Assembly: GCF_028747805.1 (NCBI RefSeq)
Contig: NZ_CP114887.1
Location: 3,993,001-4,057,000 of the forward strand
Reading direction: 5' to 3'
From: Solibacillus daqui
GTDB lineage: Bacteria > Bacillota > Bacilli > Bacillales_A > Planococcaceae
Length of the DNA stretch: 64,000 nt
Positions 50,381 to 59,933 of the stretch are shown here, in pieces (the first letter of the stretch is position 1; each line of letters begins with the position of its first letter). The notes under the pieces were generated by a model, which saw only the letters and a program-made list of their open reading frames with translations, did not search any database and was not told where the DNA came from. A program made the position numbers and the translations under genes.

Positions 50381-51226
50381 ATGAAAATTTTTACGGATAG
50401 TGGTTCAGACTTACCAAAATCATATTTTGATAAGGAAGATGTGCATCTTTTCCCGTTACGTGTATTAATGAAAGGTGTCGAGTATGATGACGTTATTGGC
50501 ATCTCAAATGATCAAGTATACGCAGCAATTGCAGAAGGCGAAATTCTAAAAACATCACAAGTTTCATTAGAAATCTTTTTAAACGCATTTGAACAACTAG
50601 CAAAATCAGGCGAGGAAGGGATTTATATTGCCTTTTCTTCAAATTTATCAGGTACTTGTCAAAGTGCTTTTTTAGCAAAAAATCAATTACTTGAAACCTA
50701 CCCAGATTTAAAATTAGCAATTATCGATACAAAATGCGCTTCTTATGGACAGGGCTTAGTTGTTAAAGAGGCCGTACGTTTAAATAAATTCGGCGTAACT
50801 TTTGACGACGCTGTTGCACAATTAACAGATATGGCCGATTCAATGGAACACCTATTTACAGTTGGCGATTTAAATCACTTAGCAAATGGTGGCCGTATTT
50901 CAAAGACAAGCGCTTTTATGGGTGGCCTACTGAATATTAAACCGATTTTAAATATTGACGATGGAAGGCTTGTCCCACTCGAAAAAACGCGTGGCTTTAA
51001 AAAAGCAATACAGCGTATGATCGCCCTTATGAAGGAACGCGGCGGCGACTTCACAAATAAAACTGTCGGTCTATCTCATAGTAATGATGAGGAATTAATG
51101 CACGAAGTAAAGGTTGCAATCGAAGAAGCACTTCATCCAAAATCCATTGAAACGACAACAATTGGATCAGCGATTGGAGCCCATGTCGGACGTGGTACAA
51201 TCGCCATTTTCTTCACAAACAAATAA
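50381..51226 (+). CDS. DegV family fatty-acid-binding protein
   Basis: DegV/FakB-type proteins bind a fatty acid and present it to the kinase FakA for incorporation into phospholipid. The 281 residues have FTDSGSDLPKSYF (4-16), the TSQVSLEIFLNAFEQL segment and IAFSSNLSGTCQSA for the ligand carboxylate. IDTKCASYGQGL and the Arg in NGGRISKTSAFMGGLLNIKPIL follow. Which fatty acid it prefers is unknown. The ATG follows AAGGGGG. Confidence 0.9.
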   Translation: MKIFTDSGSDLPKSYFDKEDVHLFPLRVLMKGVEYDDVIGISNDQVYAAIAEGEILKTSQVSLEIFLNAFEQLAKSGEEGIYIAFSSNLSGTCQSAFLAKNQLLETYPDLKLAIIDTKCASYGQGLVVKEAVRLNKFGVTFDDAVAQLTDMADSMEHLFTVGDLNHLANGGRISKTSAFMGGLLNIKPILNIDDGRLVPLEKTRGFKKAIQRMIALMKERGGDFTNKTVGLSHSNDEELMHEVKVAIEEALHPKSIETTTIGSAIGAHVGRGTIAIFFTNK

Positions 51227-51228
51227 TG

Positions 51229-51266
51229 AAAAGCTAGCACAAATACAGAGTGTGCTAGCTTTTTTC
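51229..51266. terminator. Bidirectional terminator after degV
   Basis: Perfect 13-base arms AAAAGCTAGCACA (51229-51241) and TGTGCTAGCTTTT (51251-51263), then TTCG; the convergent small gene ends at 51268. Confidence 0.85.
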
Positions 51267-51267
51267 G

Positions 51268-51513
51268 TTAAATGAAAAAAATTGAAGCAAGTACGATGCC
51301 TGTAATCGCTCCTAATGCAATTCCGTAGCCAAATCCAGGTTCACCAAAGCCCCAAAAGCCAATACCGTAACCTGCACGATCTGGCATCAGCCAAACATTT
51401 CGATTATCTACATTTGTAATACGCCCAACATGTACATTTCCGCGATTATCCGTAATTCTGACACGCTTGCCGTGGTATTTACAGCACATGTCATAAGCTG
51501 CTTTTGAATTCAT
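51268..51513 (-). CDS. Small protein with Sm-like N-terminus and Gly-rich membrane tail
   Basis: I do not recognise a named family. The 81 residues begin with a beta-rich stretch (KRVRITDNRGNVHVGRITNV, about 16-35) that resembles a small Sm/SH3-like barrel half. An aromatic, Gly-rich turn (GIGFWGFGEPGFGYG) follows, then one hydrophobic segment (about 64-81). The ATG follows AAAGGAGGGGA. Similar short proteins are common in spore-forming Bacilli. It is divergent from the metalloprotease gene next door. Confidence 0.65.
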   Translation of the reverse strand: MNSKAAYDMCCKYHGKRVRITDNRGNVHVGRITNVDNRNVWLMPDRAGYGIGFWGFGEPGFGYGIALGAITGIVLASIFFI

Positions 51514-51608
51514 TTTTTCCCCTCCTTTCTTTTCCTACTATATGTATAAGCAAATCGCACACACGAGCCTATCGTCCAAAACATATAGTAGAACGAAGGA
51601 GGGATTTT

Positions 51609-52355
51609 TTGATAGTCCTCGATACGCAAAGTTTATTTCAAGATTTAACAGAGCGCGTCCAACATACCTATCCACTTGTTCAATCCATTTTCCCAAACAC
51701 TCCAGCTAAAGCCGTACAATATGAGCTTCTCCAACAAGGATTGTTAGAAACAGGGGCACTTCCTTTACAGCTCAATGTATGGGACATTGTAAAACGGCAG
51801 CTCTATGATTTGATGAAGATGTGGGATGGCCCTAACACTCAGGTAGCTATTTTGCCAATGCGACATGGCTTTATGAAAAATGGTGTCGCCTATAAACACG
51901 GCATTTGTTTATTCATTTCAAATCATGTTTCTGTAAAAGAGCTTCACGCCCTCATTACCCATGAATATCATCATATTTGCCGACAACATTATCAGTCTGA
52001 ATTGCCGACATTACTTGATTCCGTGATGATGGAAGGCTTAGCCGAACACGCTGTAGAAAGCCTACTTGGAGAACATGCCCTTAGCTCTTGGACGAGGCGC
52101 TATAACTTAGAGCAAGTAAAACATTATTGGCACACCCATTTTATAGATGCTTTAGCGTTGCGCGGCTTACATAATCATCAAAGTTATTTATTTGGTGACG
52201 CTTCCGGGCAACTCCCAGCACATATCGGTTATTGTGTCGGTTACCGTATTGTCGAAGCCTTTTTAGAAAAAAACGGCCCTTTGACTACTCATCAATTACT
52301 ACAAATTCCTTCTGAACAAATCACTTTAGGAGCTGGGTTTCCACTCACCAAATGA
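51609..52355 (+). CDS. DUF2268 zinc metalloprotease-like protein
   Basis: The start is TTG, six bases after AAGGAGG (248 residues). A longer reading upstream overlaps the neighbouring gene and has no ribosome site. It contains the gluzincin-like motif ITHEYHHICRQHY (HExxH) and a downstream Glu in MMEGLAEHAVE, which would complete the zinc site. GYCVGYRIVEAFL is a family hallmark. No signal peptide, so it is cytoplasmic. Substrate unknown. Confidence 0.85.
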   Translation: MIVLDTQSLFQDLTERVQHTYPLVQSIFPNTPAKAVQYELLQQGLLETGALPLQLNVWDIVKRQLYDLMKMWDGPNTQVAILPMRHGFMKNGVAYKHGICLFISNHVSVKELHALITHEYHHICRQHYQSELPTLLDSVMMEGLAEHAVESLLGEHALSSWTRRYNLEQVKHYWHTHFIDALALRGLHNHQSYLFGDASGQLPAHIGYCVGYRIVEAFLEKNGPLTTHQLLQIPSEQITLGAGFPLTK

Positions 52356-52359
52356 ACAA

Positions 52360-52490
52360 AAGCGTTAAAACGCACGTCTAGCTCCGAGTGGGCAAAATGC
52401 CACGTCCATGTGGCATGCTCTCAATGACTCACATCGTATGAACCTCAAGCTTTAGAGGGCCGACTAAAAAGTTTGTACTTTTTCCACAAC
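52360..52490. other. Spacer with hairpin, possible dispersed repeat
   Basis: It contains CGTCTAGCTCCGAGTGGGC and a hairpin with ATGCCAC and GTGGCAT arms (about 52399-52418). The opening resembles the short CGTCTAGCTCC-type repeats seen in Bacillales genomes. With one copy in this window that cannot be confirmed. Confidence 0.3.
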
Positions 52491-52541
52491 GGAAAAAACC
52501 ATTAAAACTCGTCTGTTGCCCTACGAATTTTAATGGTTTTC
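52491..52541 (-). terminator. Terminator after the prolyl isomerase gene
   Basis: Perfect 13-base arms (52495-52507 and 52528-52540) are followed by TTCC on the minus strand within a TTTTTT run. It can also stop transcription from the plus-strand protease gene. Confidence 0.7.
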
Positions 52542-52542
52542 T

Positions 52543-53190
52543 TTATTGTTTTTGCGTTACTGGCGCTGGATAATCAAAGCCTTTTGTATCGACTTCGACT
52601 TTCTTCATTTTTTGATCTTGTAATGGTTTGTCGTTACCATCGCGCTCTGCTGCTACGATTTCGTCAACAACCTCCATCCCTTCGATCACTTTTCCAAATG
52701 CAGCATATTCACCATCTAGATGAGTAGCTGCTTCTGTCATAATAAAGAACTGTGAACCGGCTGAATTTGGATCCTGTGTACGGGCCATTGACAAGACACC
52801 GCGCTCATGAGCTAGCATATTTTCAAAGCCATTTGATGAAAATTCGCCTTTAATTGAATAGTCTGGACCACCCATACCTGTACCATCTGGATCGCCACCT
52901 TGGACCATAAATCCTGGAATGACACGGTGGAAAATTAAACCGTCATAAAAACCGTCTTCCACTAATGAAATAAAGTTTGCTACTGTATTTGGCGCTGTTT
53001 TTGGCTCCAATTCGATCACGATTTGCTTATCATTTTCCATTGTAATCGTTACAATTGGATTTTCTTTTACATCGTTTGCGTAATCGCTAGATGTTGTCTG
53101 CTCGCCACTATCCGTCTTATTGTTGTCACCACATGCAGCGATAATAAGCATAGCGATTGCAGTTAACATTAAAAGCATGTATTTTTTCAT
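52543..53190 (-). CDS. Lipoprotein peptidyl-prolyl cis-trans isomerase, cyclophilin type
   Basis: Predicted exported foldase. The start is ATG (MKKYMLLML, 215 residues) after AAGGAG. The signal peptide ends in the lipobox IIAAC (Cys near 20), followed by a Ser/Thr/Asp linker. The cyclophilin domain has FHRVIPGFMVQGGDPDGTG (catalytic Arg in FHR) and NSAGSQFFIMTE, with HLDGEYAAFGKVIEGM. It should act between membrane and wall. Confidence 0.93.
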   Translation of the reverse strand: MKKYMLLMLTAIAMLIIAACGDNNKTDSGEQTTSSDYANDVKENPIVTITMENDKQIVIELEPKTAPNTVANFISLVEDGFYDGLIFHRVIPGFMVQGGDPDGTGMGGPDYSIKGEFSSNGFENMLAHERGVLSMARTQDPNSAGSQFFIMTEAATHLDGEYAAFGKVIEGMEVVDEIVAAERDGNDKPLQDQKMKKVEVDTKGFDYPAPVTQKQ

Positions 53191-53256
53191 ATTATTTCCA
53201 CTCCTTTTCCTACGTAATTCAATCATACTTAGGAAGGTTTAATCAAGTATTCACAT

Positions 53257-54138
53257 TCAATTATTTCGAGCACGTTCGAGCGCAGCAATATCGAGCTTTT
53301 TCATTTTTAGCATCGCCTCTGTTACACGTTGATTTTCCTCACGCGAACCCTTATTCAAAATAGCCCCTATATTGGCTGGTACAATCTGCCACGACACGCC
53401 AAAACGGTCCTTTACCCAACCACATTGTTCCGCCTCCTCGACATACGATAAATGTGCCCAGTAAAAGTCGATTTCCTCTTGATCCTTGCAGTTAATAATA
53501 AAAGACACCGCTTCATTAAAATGAAAATCAGCTTCCATTCCATTATCCATTACAACAAATTGCGTATCCTCTAGTTGAAAGCGCGCAAAACTTACACTAG
53601 CTTTCTTTGCTGGCACTTCCCCCTCAGCAAAATAGGCTATTTCCTGCAACTCTACAAATGGGAATAACCCTGTGTAAAAATGCAGTGCAACTTCTGCTTG
53701 TCCATTAACTTCATGTGAAAATAAGAGGCTTGGCGTAATTTTTTGAAGCACTTTTTCTTCAGGTACCAACATCAGTTGCCAAGACAGACCGTAGCGATCC
53801 TGCACCCATACATACCAATCACTAAACGGATATTCCCCGAGCGGCATCAGTTCTGTACCACCTTGTATTAACCCTGCGTACAATCGGTCCACTTCTTCTT
53901 TTGAATAACAAGCTACCATAAACGAAATGGAGGGGTTCAATTGAAAATATGGCCCGGCACTAATTGCTTGGAATTCTTGATTAGCCAGTTGAAATGTTAC
54001 ATATTCGGCATCTCCAGACGGTGTATTTTCAATGACCGTTTCATGCATAATTTTTGAATCATCAAATAAACTTACATAAAAGTTTGCTGCCTCTTTTGCT
54101 TCTTTATCGAACCATAAATGAGGAATGATTTTTGGCAT
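53257..54138 (-). CDS. Tandem PhnB-like (VOC fold) protein
   Basis: The 293 residues carry two copies of a glyoxalase-like VOC domain. The first (about 1-130) begins PHLWFDKEAKEAANFYVSLF, the second (about 134-285) SLLFSHEVNGQAEVALHFYTGLF. Each has the WYVWVQDRYGLSWQL or GWVKDRFGVSWQI end motif. Families called 3-demethylubiquinone methyltransferase share this fold, but that name is not reliable here. Function unknown. Confidence 0.82.
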   Translation of the reverse strand: MPKIIPHLWFDKEAKEAANFYVSLFDDSKIMHETVIENTPSGDAEYVTFQLANQEFQAISAGPYFQLNPSISFMVACYSKEEVDRLYAGLIQGGTELMPLGEYPFSDWYVWVQDRYGLSWQLMLVPEEKVLQKITPSLLFSHEVNGQAEVALHFYTGLFPFVELQEIAYFAEGEVPAKKASVSFARFQLEDTQFVVMDNGMEADFHFNEAVSFIINCKDQEEIDFYWAHLSYVEEAEQCGWVKDRFGVSWQIVPANIGAILNKGSREENQRVTEAMLKMKKLDIAALERARNN

Positions 54139-54208
54139 TACGCTACTCCCTTTCCTTGAATATGCTATTAAAACCCACTTAATTAACTATCCATACCCTT
54201 ACTAGTGT

Positions 54209-54586
54209 TTAAAAAATCCCATCTGTATTGACAATTTCCTGTGGGATTGCTTGTCCAACATCCCACATCTCAACGATTTTTCCATTTTCTATTCGTACAA
54301 TATGCACAACTACTACCCCTACATCTTCAGGCTTGTGCTTTAAATGCGAGTACGTCATTACTTTATTGCCATCTTCTAATGTAAGCTTTACTGTAAATTG
54401 CTTATTTGGTGTCATCTTTGCACTTTCTTCCATTCCGCGCATTAAGGCCTCACTCCCTGCTGCAAAATACGCATTATGATGTACAAAATCTTCGCCTATA
54501 TAAAGCTCATATGCCTTTTTCACTTGCCCATCTGCTACTAATTGTAAAAATTTTTTAGCGATTTCTTTATTTGATTCGTTTAGCAT
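54209..54586 (-). CDS. SnoaL-like/NTF2-fold protein
   Basis: The 125 residues match the pattern of ester-cyclase-like SnoaL proteins: IAKKFLQLVADGQVKKAYELY, FVHHNAYFAAG, and the C-terminal VVHIVRIENGKIVEMWDVGQ. A small cone-shaped alpha+beta fold is predicted. It begins 3 bases before the end of the HelD gene and is likely cotranscribed with it. Substrate unknown. Confidence 0.83.
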   Translation of the reverse strand: MLNESNKEIAKKFLQLVADGQVKKAYELYIGEDFVHHNAYFAAGSEALMRGMEESAKMTPNKQFTVKLTLEDGNKVMTYSHLKHKPEDVGVVVVHIVRIENGKIVEMWDVGQAIPQEIVNTDGIF

Positions 54587-54589
54587 GCA

Positions 54590-56926
54590 TTATTCCCCCT
54601 CAATTATAATTTGAATAACATCTTGTTCACATGGAGCATGCAAAAATTCACTTGGCTCCCCTAAACTGAGAAGCGTTAACTGATGCATCGCTCTTGTACA
54701 AGCTGTATAAAGTAAACGACGCACTCGCTCTTGTCCATAACGATATTTGGATGCATCATAAATCACTACAGCATCAAATTCAATCCCTTTTGCTAAGTAC
54801 GCCGGAATGATAATCACGCCTTGCTCGTATTCGGCAGAACCCGGTTTCATAAGCTTTAATTGATCGATAGAACTAGCTAATCCTTCATATGCGTCTTTAC
54901 TCTCTTGCGCAGACTGACAAATAATTGCGATCGTTGCCATCCCTTGTTGCTGCAGGGCTACAACACGATGCTGAATTTTTTCATGTAGCTGCTGTCTGCT
55001 TTGAAGTATTGTCAGCGTTGGCATGTCACCCGCTCGATTAAATGGAATAATTGCTTGTCCTTCTGGAATGAGCTGACGCGTAAATTCAATAATTGGTTTT
55101 GTAGAACGATAGCTACGATGCATCGCTAATAGTGTTGTTTCTTGCTCTCCGAACAGCTCGATTAAGTGCTCGAAATTATTGAGATGATGCGCATGTGAAA
55201 AAATCCCTTGATTAAAATCACCTAAAATCGTAAATTTCGCAGCAGGAAATAAACGCTTCAACACCTCAAATTGAAATGGTGCATAATCTTGCGCCTCATC
55301 AATAAAAATATATTTAATTTGACGGTTCACTTGCATACCTACAAGCCATTCTTTCAACAAAACATAAGGCGTTGCATCTTCGTACAACAATATCCCAGAA
55401 GCTAGCTGTTGCTTTGTAATATGACAAATTTCAGCCCAATGTTCAACTTGGGATATAGAAGTATTCTCGTCAAACAGCCCTTCATAAATAGCCGGTATAT
55501 CGATAAATTCCAACGCCTCAATTGCTTCACGTAGCGGCTTAAAACGGCGTGCTACCAGTAGTTGTGTAAGCTGTTGTTCTGACATTTCAAATTGCTCTAC
55601 TTCTTCACGCTTAAATCCTTTCTTTCTCGCAAAATAGCGACGTGCTTCTTCAAAAGCAACATCACTCAACAACTCCATTTCTTCTTGTACCCAATTCTTT
55701 GTCCGTTCATACTTCGCTCGTTTTTTTAATGTATTAATCAGTCCGTGTTGAATCTTTTCTAAACGGGCTGCAAATGGTAATTGCCCATAGATCATATAAA
55801 ACTGTTGTGAAATTTCATTTGCAGAAACAATTTCTTCACCGCGGAAAACAATCGGTTTAAATTGCATGCCCTTTTCTGTTAAAGCTATAAAGTACTGTTC
55901 AATTTGAGCAAAAAATGCCGTTGACGCTTTATAGTGAATGGCAGCAAGTCGGCTATTCATCGTTTCTGTAAAAGAATTCGTCAACAGTGTTTCTAATTGT
56001 TCATACGCTGTTTCTAGCGTAAAATCACCATCAATACGCTGCTGCAAATATTCCTGAAATGTCGTCTGTTGCATATTTTCTTCCCCCAGCTCTGGTAAGA
56101 CATTTGCTACATAGCTGTTAAACATCCCATTGGGAGAAAATAATAATACTTGATCGGCCTTTAAAGTGGCACGATGCTTGTATAATAAATAGGCTATTCT
56201 TTGCAAGGCTGCTGAAGTTTTGCCACTACCAGCTGCACCATGGACGATTAATATTCTCCCCTGTTCATGACGAATGAGTTTATTTTGCTCCCGTTGAATC
56301 GTCGAGACGATGCTTTGCATTTGCTTATTTGTACCTTGCCCAAGCACCTCTTGTAATAACTCATCTCCAATTGTCAGGCTTGTATCAAACATTGAAATTA
56401 GCTTGCCGTTACGAATTAAATATTGCCACTTCTTTTCAAGTTCGCCTTCTACTGTTCCACTCGGTGTTTTATAACTTACATGGCCTGGTTCATCATCGTA
56501 ATACACACTTAATATCGGTGCACGCCAATCATATACAATAAAATCCTCACCGGTTTCATCCATTAGTGACGAAATTCCAATATAAATTGGCTCTGCATCA
56601 TTCATACCTTGTTCCTTTAAATCAATTCGTGCAAAATAAGGAGCGTTTTGCATTTTTTGCAACGTACTTAGACGTTTTTTTACATGGTCATAAGTCGTTT
56701 CGCCAACTGCTAAAGCTTGCGTTTCTTGGCGTAAGTTAATAACGGTTTCTAAAAAGTCGTCAAATGTATCGGTATTAATTTTTACCTCATCCCAAAAATG
56801 ACGTCGAATCGATACAACTTCTTGCTGACGCTTCGATGTTTCTGCTTTTAACTTTTGCGTTTGCTGATCCACTACCTCCAAAACATCCTGTAAATGTTGT
56901 TGCTCTTGCTGAAATAATGTACTCAT
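54590..56926 (-). CDS. helD: RNA polymerase recycling helicase HelD
   Basis: HelD is a UvrD-like ATPase that releases stalled or inactive RNA polymerase from DNA. The start is ATG (MSTLFQQEQQ, 778 residues) after AAGGAGTGA. It has an N-terminal coiled arm (about 1-60) that enters the secondary channel, Walker A VHGAAGSGKTSAALQRIAYLLY, a large helical insert, the helicase motif FIDEAQDYAPFQ, and HRSYRSTKPI near motif III-IV. Normal length (B. subtilis 774). Confidence 0.93.
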   Translation of the reverse strand: MSTLFQQEQQHLQDVLEVVDQQTQKLKAETSKRQQEVVSIRRHFWDEVKINTDTFDDFLETVINLRQETQALAVGETTYDHVKKRLSTLQKMQNAPYFARIDLKEQGMNDAEPIYIGISSLMDETGEDFIVYDWRAPILSVYYDDEPGHVSYKTPSGTVEGELEKKWQYLIRNGKLISMFDTSLTIGDELLQEVLGQGTNKQMQSIVSTIQREQNKLIRHEQGRILIVHGAAGSGKTSAALQRIAYLLYKHRATLKADQVLLFSPNGMFNSYVANVLPELGEENMQQTTFQEYLQQRIDGDFTLETAYEQLETLLTNSFTETMNSRLAAIHYKASTAFFAQIEQYFIALTEKGMQFKPIVFRGEEIVSANEISQQFYMIYGQLPFAARLEKIQHGLINTLKKRAKYERTKNWVQEEMELLSDVAFEEARRYFARKKGFKREEVEQFEMSEQQLTQLLVARRFKPLREAIEALEFIDIPAIYEGLFDENTSISQVEHWAEICHITKQQLASGILLYEDATPYVLLKEWLVGMQVNRQIKYIFIDEAQDYAPFQFEVLKRLFPAAKFTILGDFNQGIFSHAHHLNNFEHLIELFGEQETTLLAMHRSYRSTKPIIEFTRQLIPEGQAIIPFNRAGDMPTLTILQSRQQLHEKIQHRVVALQQQGMATIAIICQSAQESKDAYEGLASSIDQLKLMKPGSAEYEQGVIIIPAYLAKGIEFDAVVIYDASKYRYGQERVRRLLYTACTRAMHQLTLLSLGEPSEFLHAPCEQDVIQIIIEGE

Positions 56927-57089
56927 CGCATTCACTCCTTAAAAATAGATACAAAATGATTGACGCACACATAATTTTGATGTATGATTAATATAGGGAA
57001 AGTATACAATAATTATAAAAATGTGTGCATATCTTTAATAAGATACCATATTTTTTTGTGATTCGCAATGATGATATTTCTAAATTAAT

Positions 57090-57129
57090 GGGACCAATTC
57101 GAAGTTTTTTTCGATTTGGTCCCTTTTTT
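57090..57129 (+). terminator. Orphan terminator-like hairpin
   Basis: Fourteen-base arms (57090-57103 and 57110-57123, one mismatch) are followed by TTTTTT on the plus strand. There is no plus-strand gene upstream. On the minus strand the hairpin follows the methyltransferase stop but lacks a T tract. Confidence 0.5.
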
Positions 57130-57160
57130 GAAGCCACCTGTACAAAAATAATTGGCTGAA

Positions 57161-57907
57161 TCAATTTAAATTTTTAGCTCTTATAATTAAAAACGGAGGG
57201 CTTCGAAGTATTTTTTTAAAATTGGACACTTGTTGCAAAATTTCTCTTGATGGAATTGGTTCAACTACTTTTTCAATGGATAAGCCATTATTCAATAACG
57301 TATTAAATATTGTGGCAATAGACCTATGATACATAATGACACCATCTACTAACCAATCTTCCTTTCTTATCCCCTCTTCATGATAACGGTCCACCGCAAA
57401 ATGCAGGATATTTCCATCTTCATCTGTTATCCAATTATCCTCTCCCATATTCGCCGTATAAATAGGGTGCTGAATTGAAAATAATAATACACCGCCTCTA
57501 CTTAAGGCTGCACTAATTTTTTGAATGACATCATGCAAATTAGCCATATAGTGTAGAGCCAGAGAACTACTTATAAAATGAAAATGACCCTGTTGTAAAA
57601 TTAAATCTTCAAAAGCAATCTTCATAAATTTTAAATGCTCTTGCTCGTGACGTTTTTTAGCCGTAGTAATCATATTAGCAGATATATCAATCCCTAAAAC
57701 TTCTTTCGCGCCTTTTTGTATACAAAGGACAGCAAAATCACCAGCACCACACCCAATATCTAAAACGACTTGCCCTTGAAGATCTGGTACAAGCTGCAGA
57801 AAACTCGGTTGCTCTATTTGCTTGTTATAATTATATTCTCTCGCTCTAATTTGCTGGTACTGTTCAAAAAATTCGGTGTTATCATAAATGTTCTGTTTCA
57901 TATCCAT
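57161..57907 (-). CDS. SAM-dependent methyltransferase, class I
   Basis: About 248 residues. Motif I is VVLDIGCGAGDFAVLC (around 48-63), followed by VLGIDISANMI. The post-motif SSSLALHYMANLHDVIQKI resembles small-molecule or quinone-type methyltransferases. Two close ATGs (57907 and 57901) are possible and neither has a strong ribosome site, so the start is uncertain. Confidence 0.8.
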   Translation of the reverse strand: MDMKQNIYDNTEFFEQYQQIRAREYNYNKQIEQPSFLQLVPDLQGQVVLDIGCGAGDFAVLCIQKGAKEVLGIDISANMITTAKKRHEQEHLKFMKIAFEDLILQQGHFHFISSSLALHYMANLHDVIQKISAALSRGGVLLFSIQHPIYTANMGEDNWITDEDGNILHFAVDRYHEEGIRKEDWLVDGVIMYHRSIATIFNTLLNNGLSIEKVVEPIPSREILQQVSNFKKILRSPPFLIIRAKNLN

Positions 57908-58170
57908 CAACCATTCTCATAACGTTATGATGTATTTGCGCAAAATTATTATCTCACCCTACCTTGTCCAAAAATAGACTTATAATTAAATATTTGGTAG
58001 GATGTAGATAGAGGCATGCCATCTTTCTTAAATTACACTTTATTATCTTCTGAAAATCGTATGACAGACAATAATCGAAAATATTTACTTTTGTAAAACA
58101 ACACACTTTACCAATTAAATTTAAAGACCGATTTGAGATAAAACACGTCTCAAATCGGTCTATTGTTATT
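57908..58170. other. Spacer between methyltransferase and bpsB, with terminator
   Basis: It holds a minus-strand hairpin of perfect 14-base arms AGACCGATTTGAGA and TCTCAAATCGGTCT (58125-58138 and 58148-58161), followed by TTTAAATTT, serving as terminator of bpsA-bpsB. Nothing else was recognised in the A+T-rich remainder. Confidence 0.65.
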
Positions 58171-58698
58171 TTATGTGCGTTTCATAGATGTAGCATAATC
58201 CGTTACCTCTTTTAATGCCTTTTCTTCTATTGGAATTCGGACAGCAAGCATGAGGAAATTTAAAATTGTAAAAATAAGCGCTGTAACATAGGCATGGAAT
58301 AGTAAAGGCAGCACTAAAATTTCAAGACATACCACTAAGTAATTGGGGTGGCGAATATAGGAATACGGACCTTTCACAACAACATTTGCCCCTGGTAAAA
58401 TAATAATTTTTGTATTCCAGTACATACCAAGGGATACTAAGCACCATATTCTAAAAAGTTGCAATAACACAAATACAACTAGCAACTCATAAAATGGGAC
58501 AACCATGGATTTAAAATACAATACTTCTATTAGAAGACTTATAAAGAAGCTGACATGTAACGCAATCATAAATGGATAATGAGAGGCCCCAACTTCATAG
58601 GCCCCTTTTGCCCGCATCAATTTTTCATTTCTTTTCGCAATTAGCAGTTCCACTAGTCTTTGAATGATAACGAAAACAAAAATGAAGTAAAAAATCAA
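58171..58698 (-). CDS. bpsB: Isoprenylcysteine-methyltransferase-family membrane protein BpsB (YpbQ)
   Basis: Predicted O-methyltransferase converting alkylpyrones made by BpsA to their methyl ethers. The 175 residues have about five membrane segments. The ICMT core is VVKGPYSYIRHPNYLVVCLEIL (about 110-131), with the SAM-binding His/Asn. EEKALKEVTDY stands near the end. It overlaps nothing but starts one base after bpsA, matching the B. subtilis bpsA-bpsB pair. Confidence 0.88.
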   Translation of the reverse strand: MIFYFIFVFVIIQRLVELLIAKRNEKLMRAKGAYEVGASHYPFMIALHVSFFISLLIEVLYFKSMVVPFYELLVVFVLLQLFRIWCLVSLGMYWNTKIIILPGANVVVKGPYSYIRHPNYLVVCLEILVLPLLFHAYVTALIFTILNFLMLAVRIPIEEKALKEVTDYATSMKRT

Positions 58699-58699
58699 T

Positions 58700-59788
58700 T
58701 TATGCCCTCCATTCTAATAACACCGCTTCCCCACTAAAACCTGGACCCAGTGCAACAAGTAAACCTAATGGATTGGATTGATTTTCCTTGAGCATAAATT
58801 GCTCTAAAACATAAAGAACCGTTGGGGAAGACATATTACCATGCGTTTTTAATATTTCACGTGAAACACTTGTATGCATTTTTGTTAAATTCAGGGCATC
58901 CTCATAAGCATTCAATACTTTTTTTCCACCTGGATGTGCTACAAAATTATTAATTTGGCTTGATGAAATATTGTAACTACTTAAAAATTCATGAATAAAT
59001 GGGCCAAGCCAATTTGAGATGATACCGGGGATACTTTTAGAAAATACAACATGTAATCCTCCGCTTTTCACATCCCACCCCATTACATCTTCAGAATTTG
59101 GCATCCATTTTGATTTGCAACCAAGGATGTGTGGGATAGCTCTTTCCTGTTCAAGCTCCACATCATCCCCACAAACAAGCACACAGGCCGCGCCATCTGC
59201 AAACAAAGATGTCCCAACTAAATTACTTTTTGTATAATCCTCTTTCTGAAACGTTAAGCTACAAAGCTCTACACAAACTACGAGCACTTTAGCGTTTGGA
59301 TATGCTTTGCAATAGTCATATGCCCTACTAACACCAGCAGCTCCACCAGCACAGCCAAGTCCCCAAATCGGTATTCGAACAATATGCTCCGAAAAAGCTA
59401 AAACATTCATGACACGCGCATCGATGCTAGGCGTTGAAATTCCTGTGCTGCTGACAAAAATAATGGCATCAATATCTTTTGTAGCAATATCTTTTTGTAA
59501 AAATGAGCGATTAGCCAAGCACCGTTGAATGACTTCCACACTATACGCTGTAGTTAACCGAATATAAAGTTCATTACGCTCTTCAAATGTATGGTCCTCA
59601 CGATACCAATCTGGTGGAACACAAAAATTTCGCGTTTCTATTTCACCATTTTCAAAAACCTTTAGTAGCCTTTCTAATCTAGAAATCTTGTGTTGAAAAA
59701 GCTCTTTTGTTAATTGCTCAATATTGGACTGAGCTAATGAGTATGGTGGCGTGTATGTACCAACCGAAACGATTTTAGGAATAGTCAT
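58700..59788 (-). CDS. bpsA: Type III polyketide synthase BpsA (alkylpyrone synthase)
   Basis: Chalcone-synthase-like enzyme condensing long acyl-CoA with malonyl-CoA to triketide pyrones. The 362 residues have the catalytic Cys in WGLGCAGGAAGVSRAYDY, His in NFVAHPGGKKVL, and Asn in THGNMSSPTVLYVLE, the intact Cys-His-Asn triad. The N-terminus (IVSVGTYTPPYSLAQ) is typical. AAGGAG is close to the ATG. Its products are thought to be membrane-associated lipids. Confidence 0.93.
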   Translation of the reverse strand: MTIPKIVSVGTYTPPYSLAQSNIEQLTKELFQHKISRLERLLKVFENGEIETRNFCVPPDWYREDHTFEERNELYIRLTTAYSVEVIQRCLANRSFLQKDIATKDIDAIIFVSSTGISTPSIDARVMNVLAFSEHIVRIPIWGLGCAGGAAGVSRAYDYCKAYPNAKVLVVCVELCSLTFQKEDYTKSNLVGTSLFADGAACVLVCGDDVELEQERAIPHILGCKSKWMPNSEDVMGWDVKSGGLHVVFSKSIPGIISNWLGPFIHEFLSSYNISSSQINNFVAHPGGKKVLNAYEDALNLTKMHTSVSREILKTHGNMSSPTVLYVLEQFMLKENQSNPLGLLVALGPGFSGEAVLLEWRA

Positions 59789-59933
59789 TGCTCCTTATAT
59801 TAAATACTTTCTTTCAATGTATTGATAAAGTAAGAGAAATATACAAATGCACTAGAAAATTTCCTTCTACTAATTCCACTTAGCCGTATTTTCTTATGCG
59901 GATTTCTTTGAAAAATTGATCTATACCCGTCCA

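Noticed and set aside
50179..50502. 107-codon minus-strand frame overlapping the start of degV
   Set aside because: Half of it is antisense to the conserved degV N-terminus, the rest is A+T-rich low-complexity hydrophobic sequence, and it has no ribosome site.
57090..57129. Plus-strand terminator suggesting an unseen plus-strand gene upstream
   Set aside because: The region upstream is antisense to HelD and its 5' spacer; no supported plus-strand gene or promoter was found.
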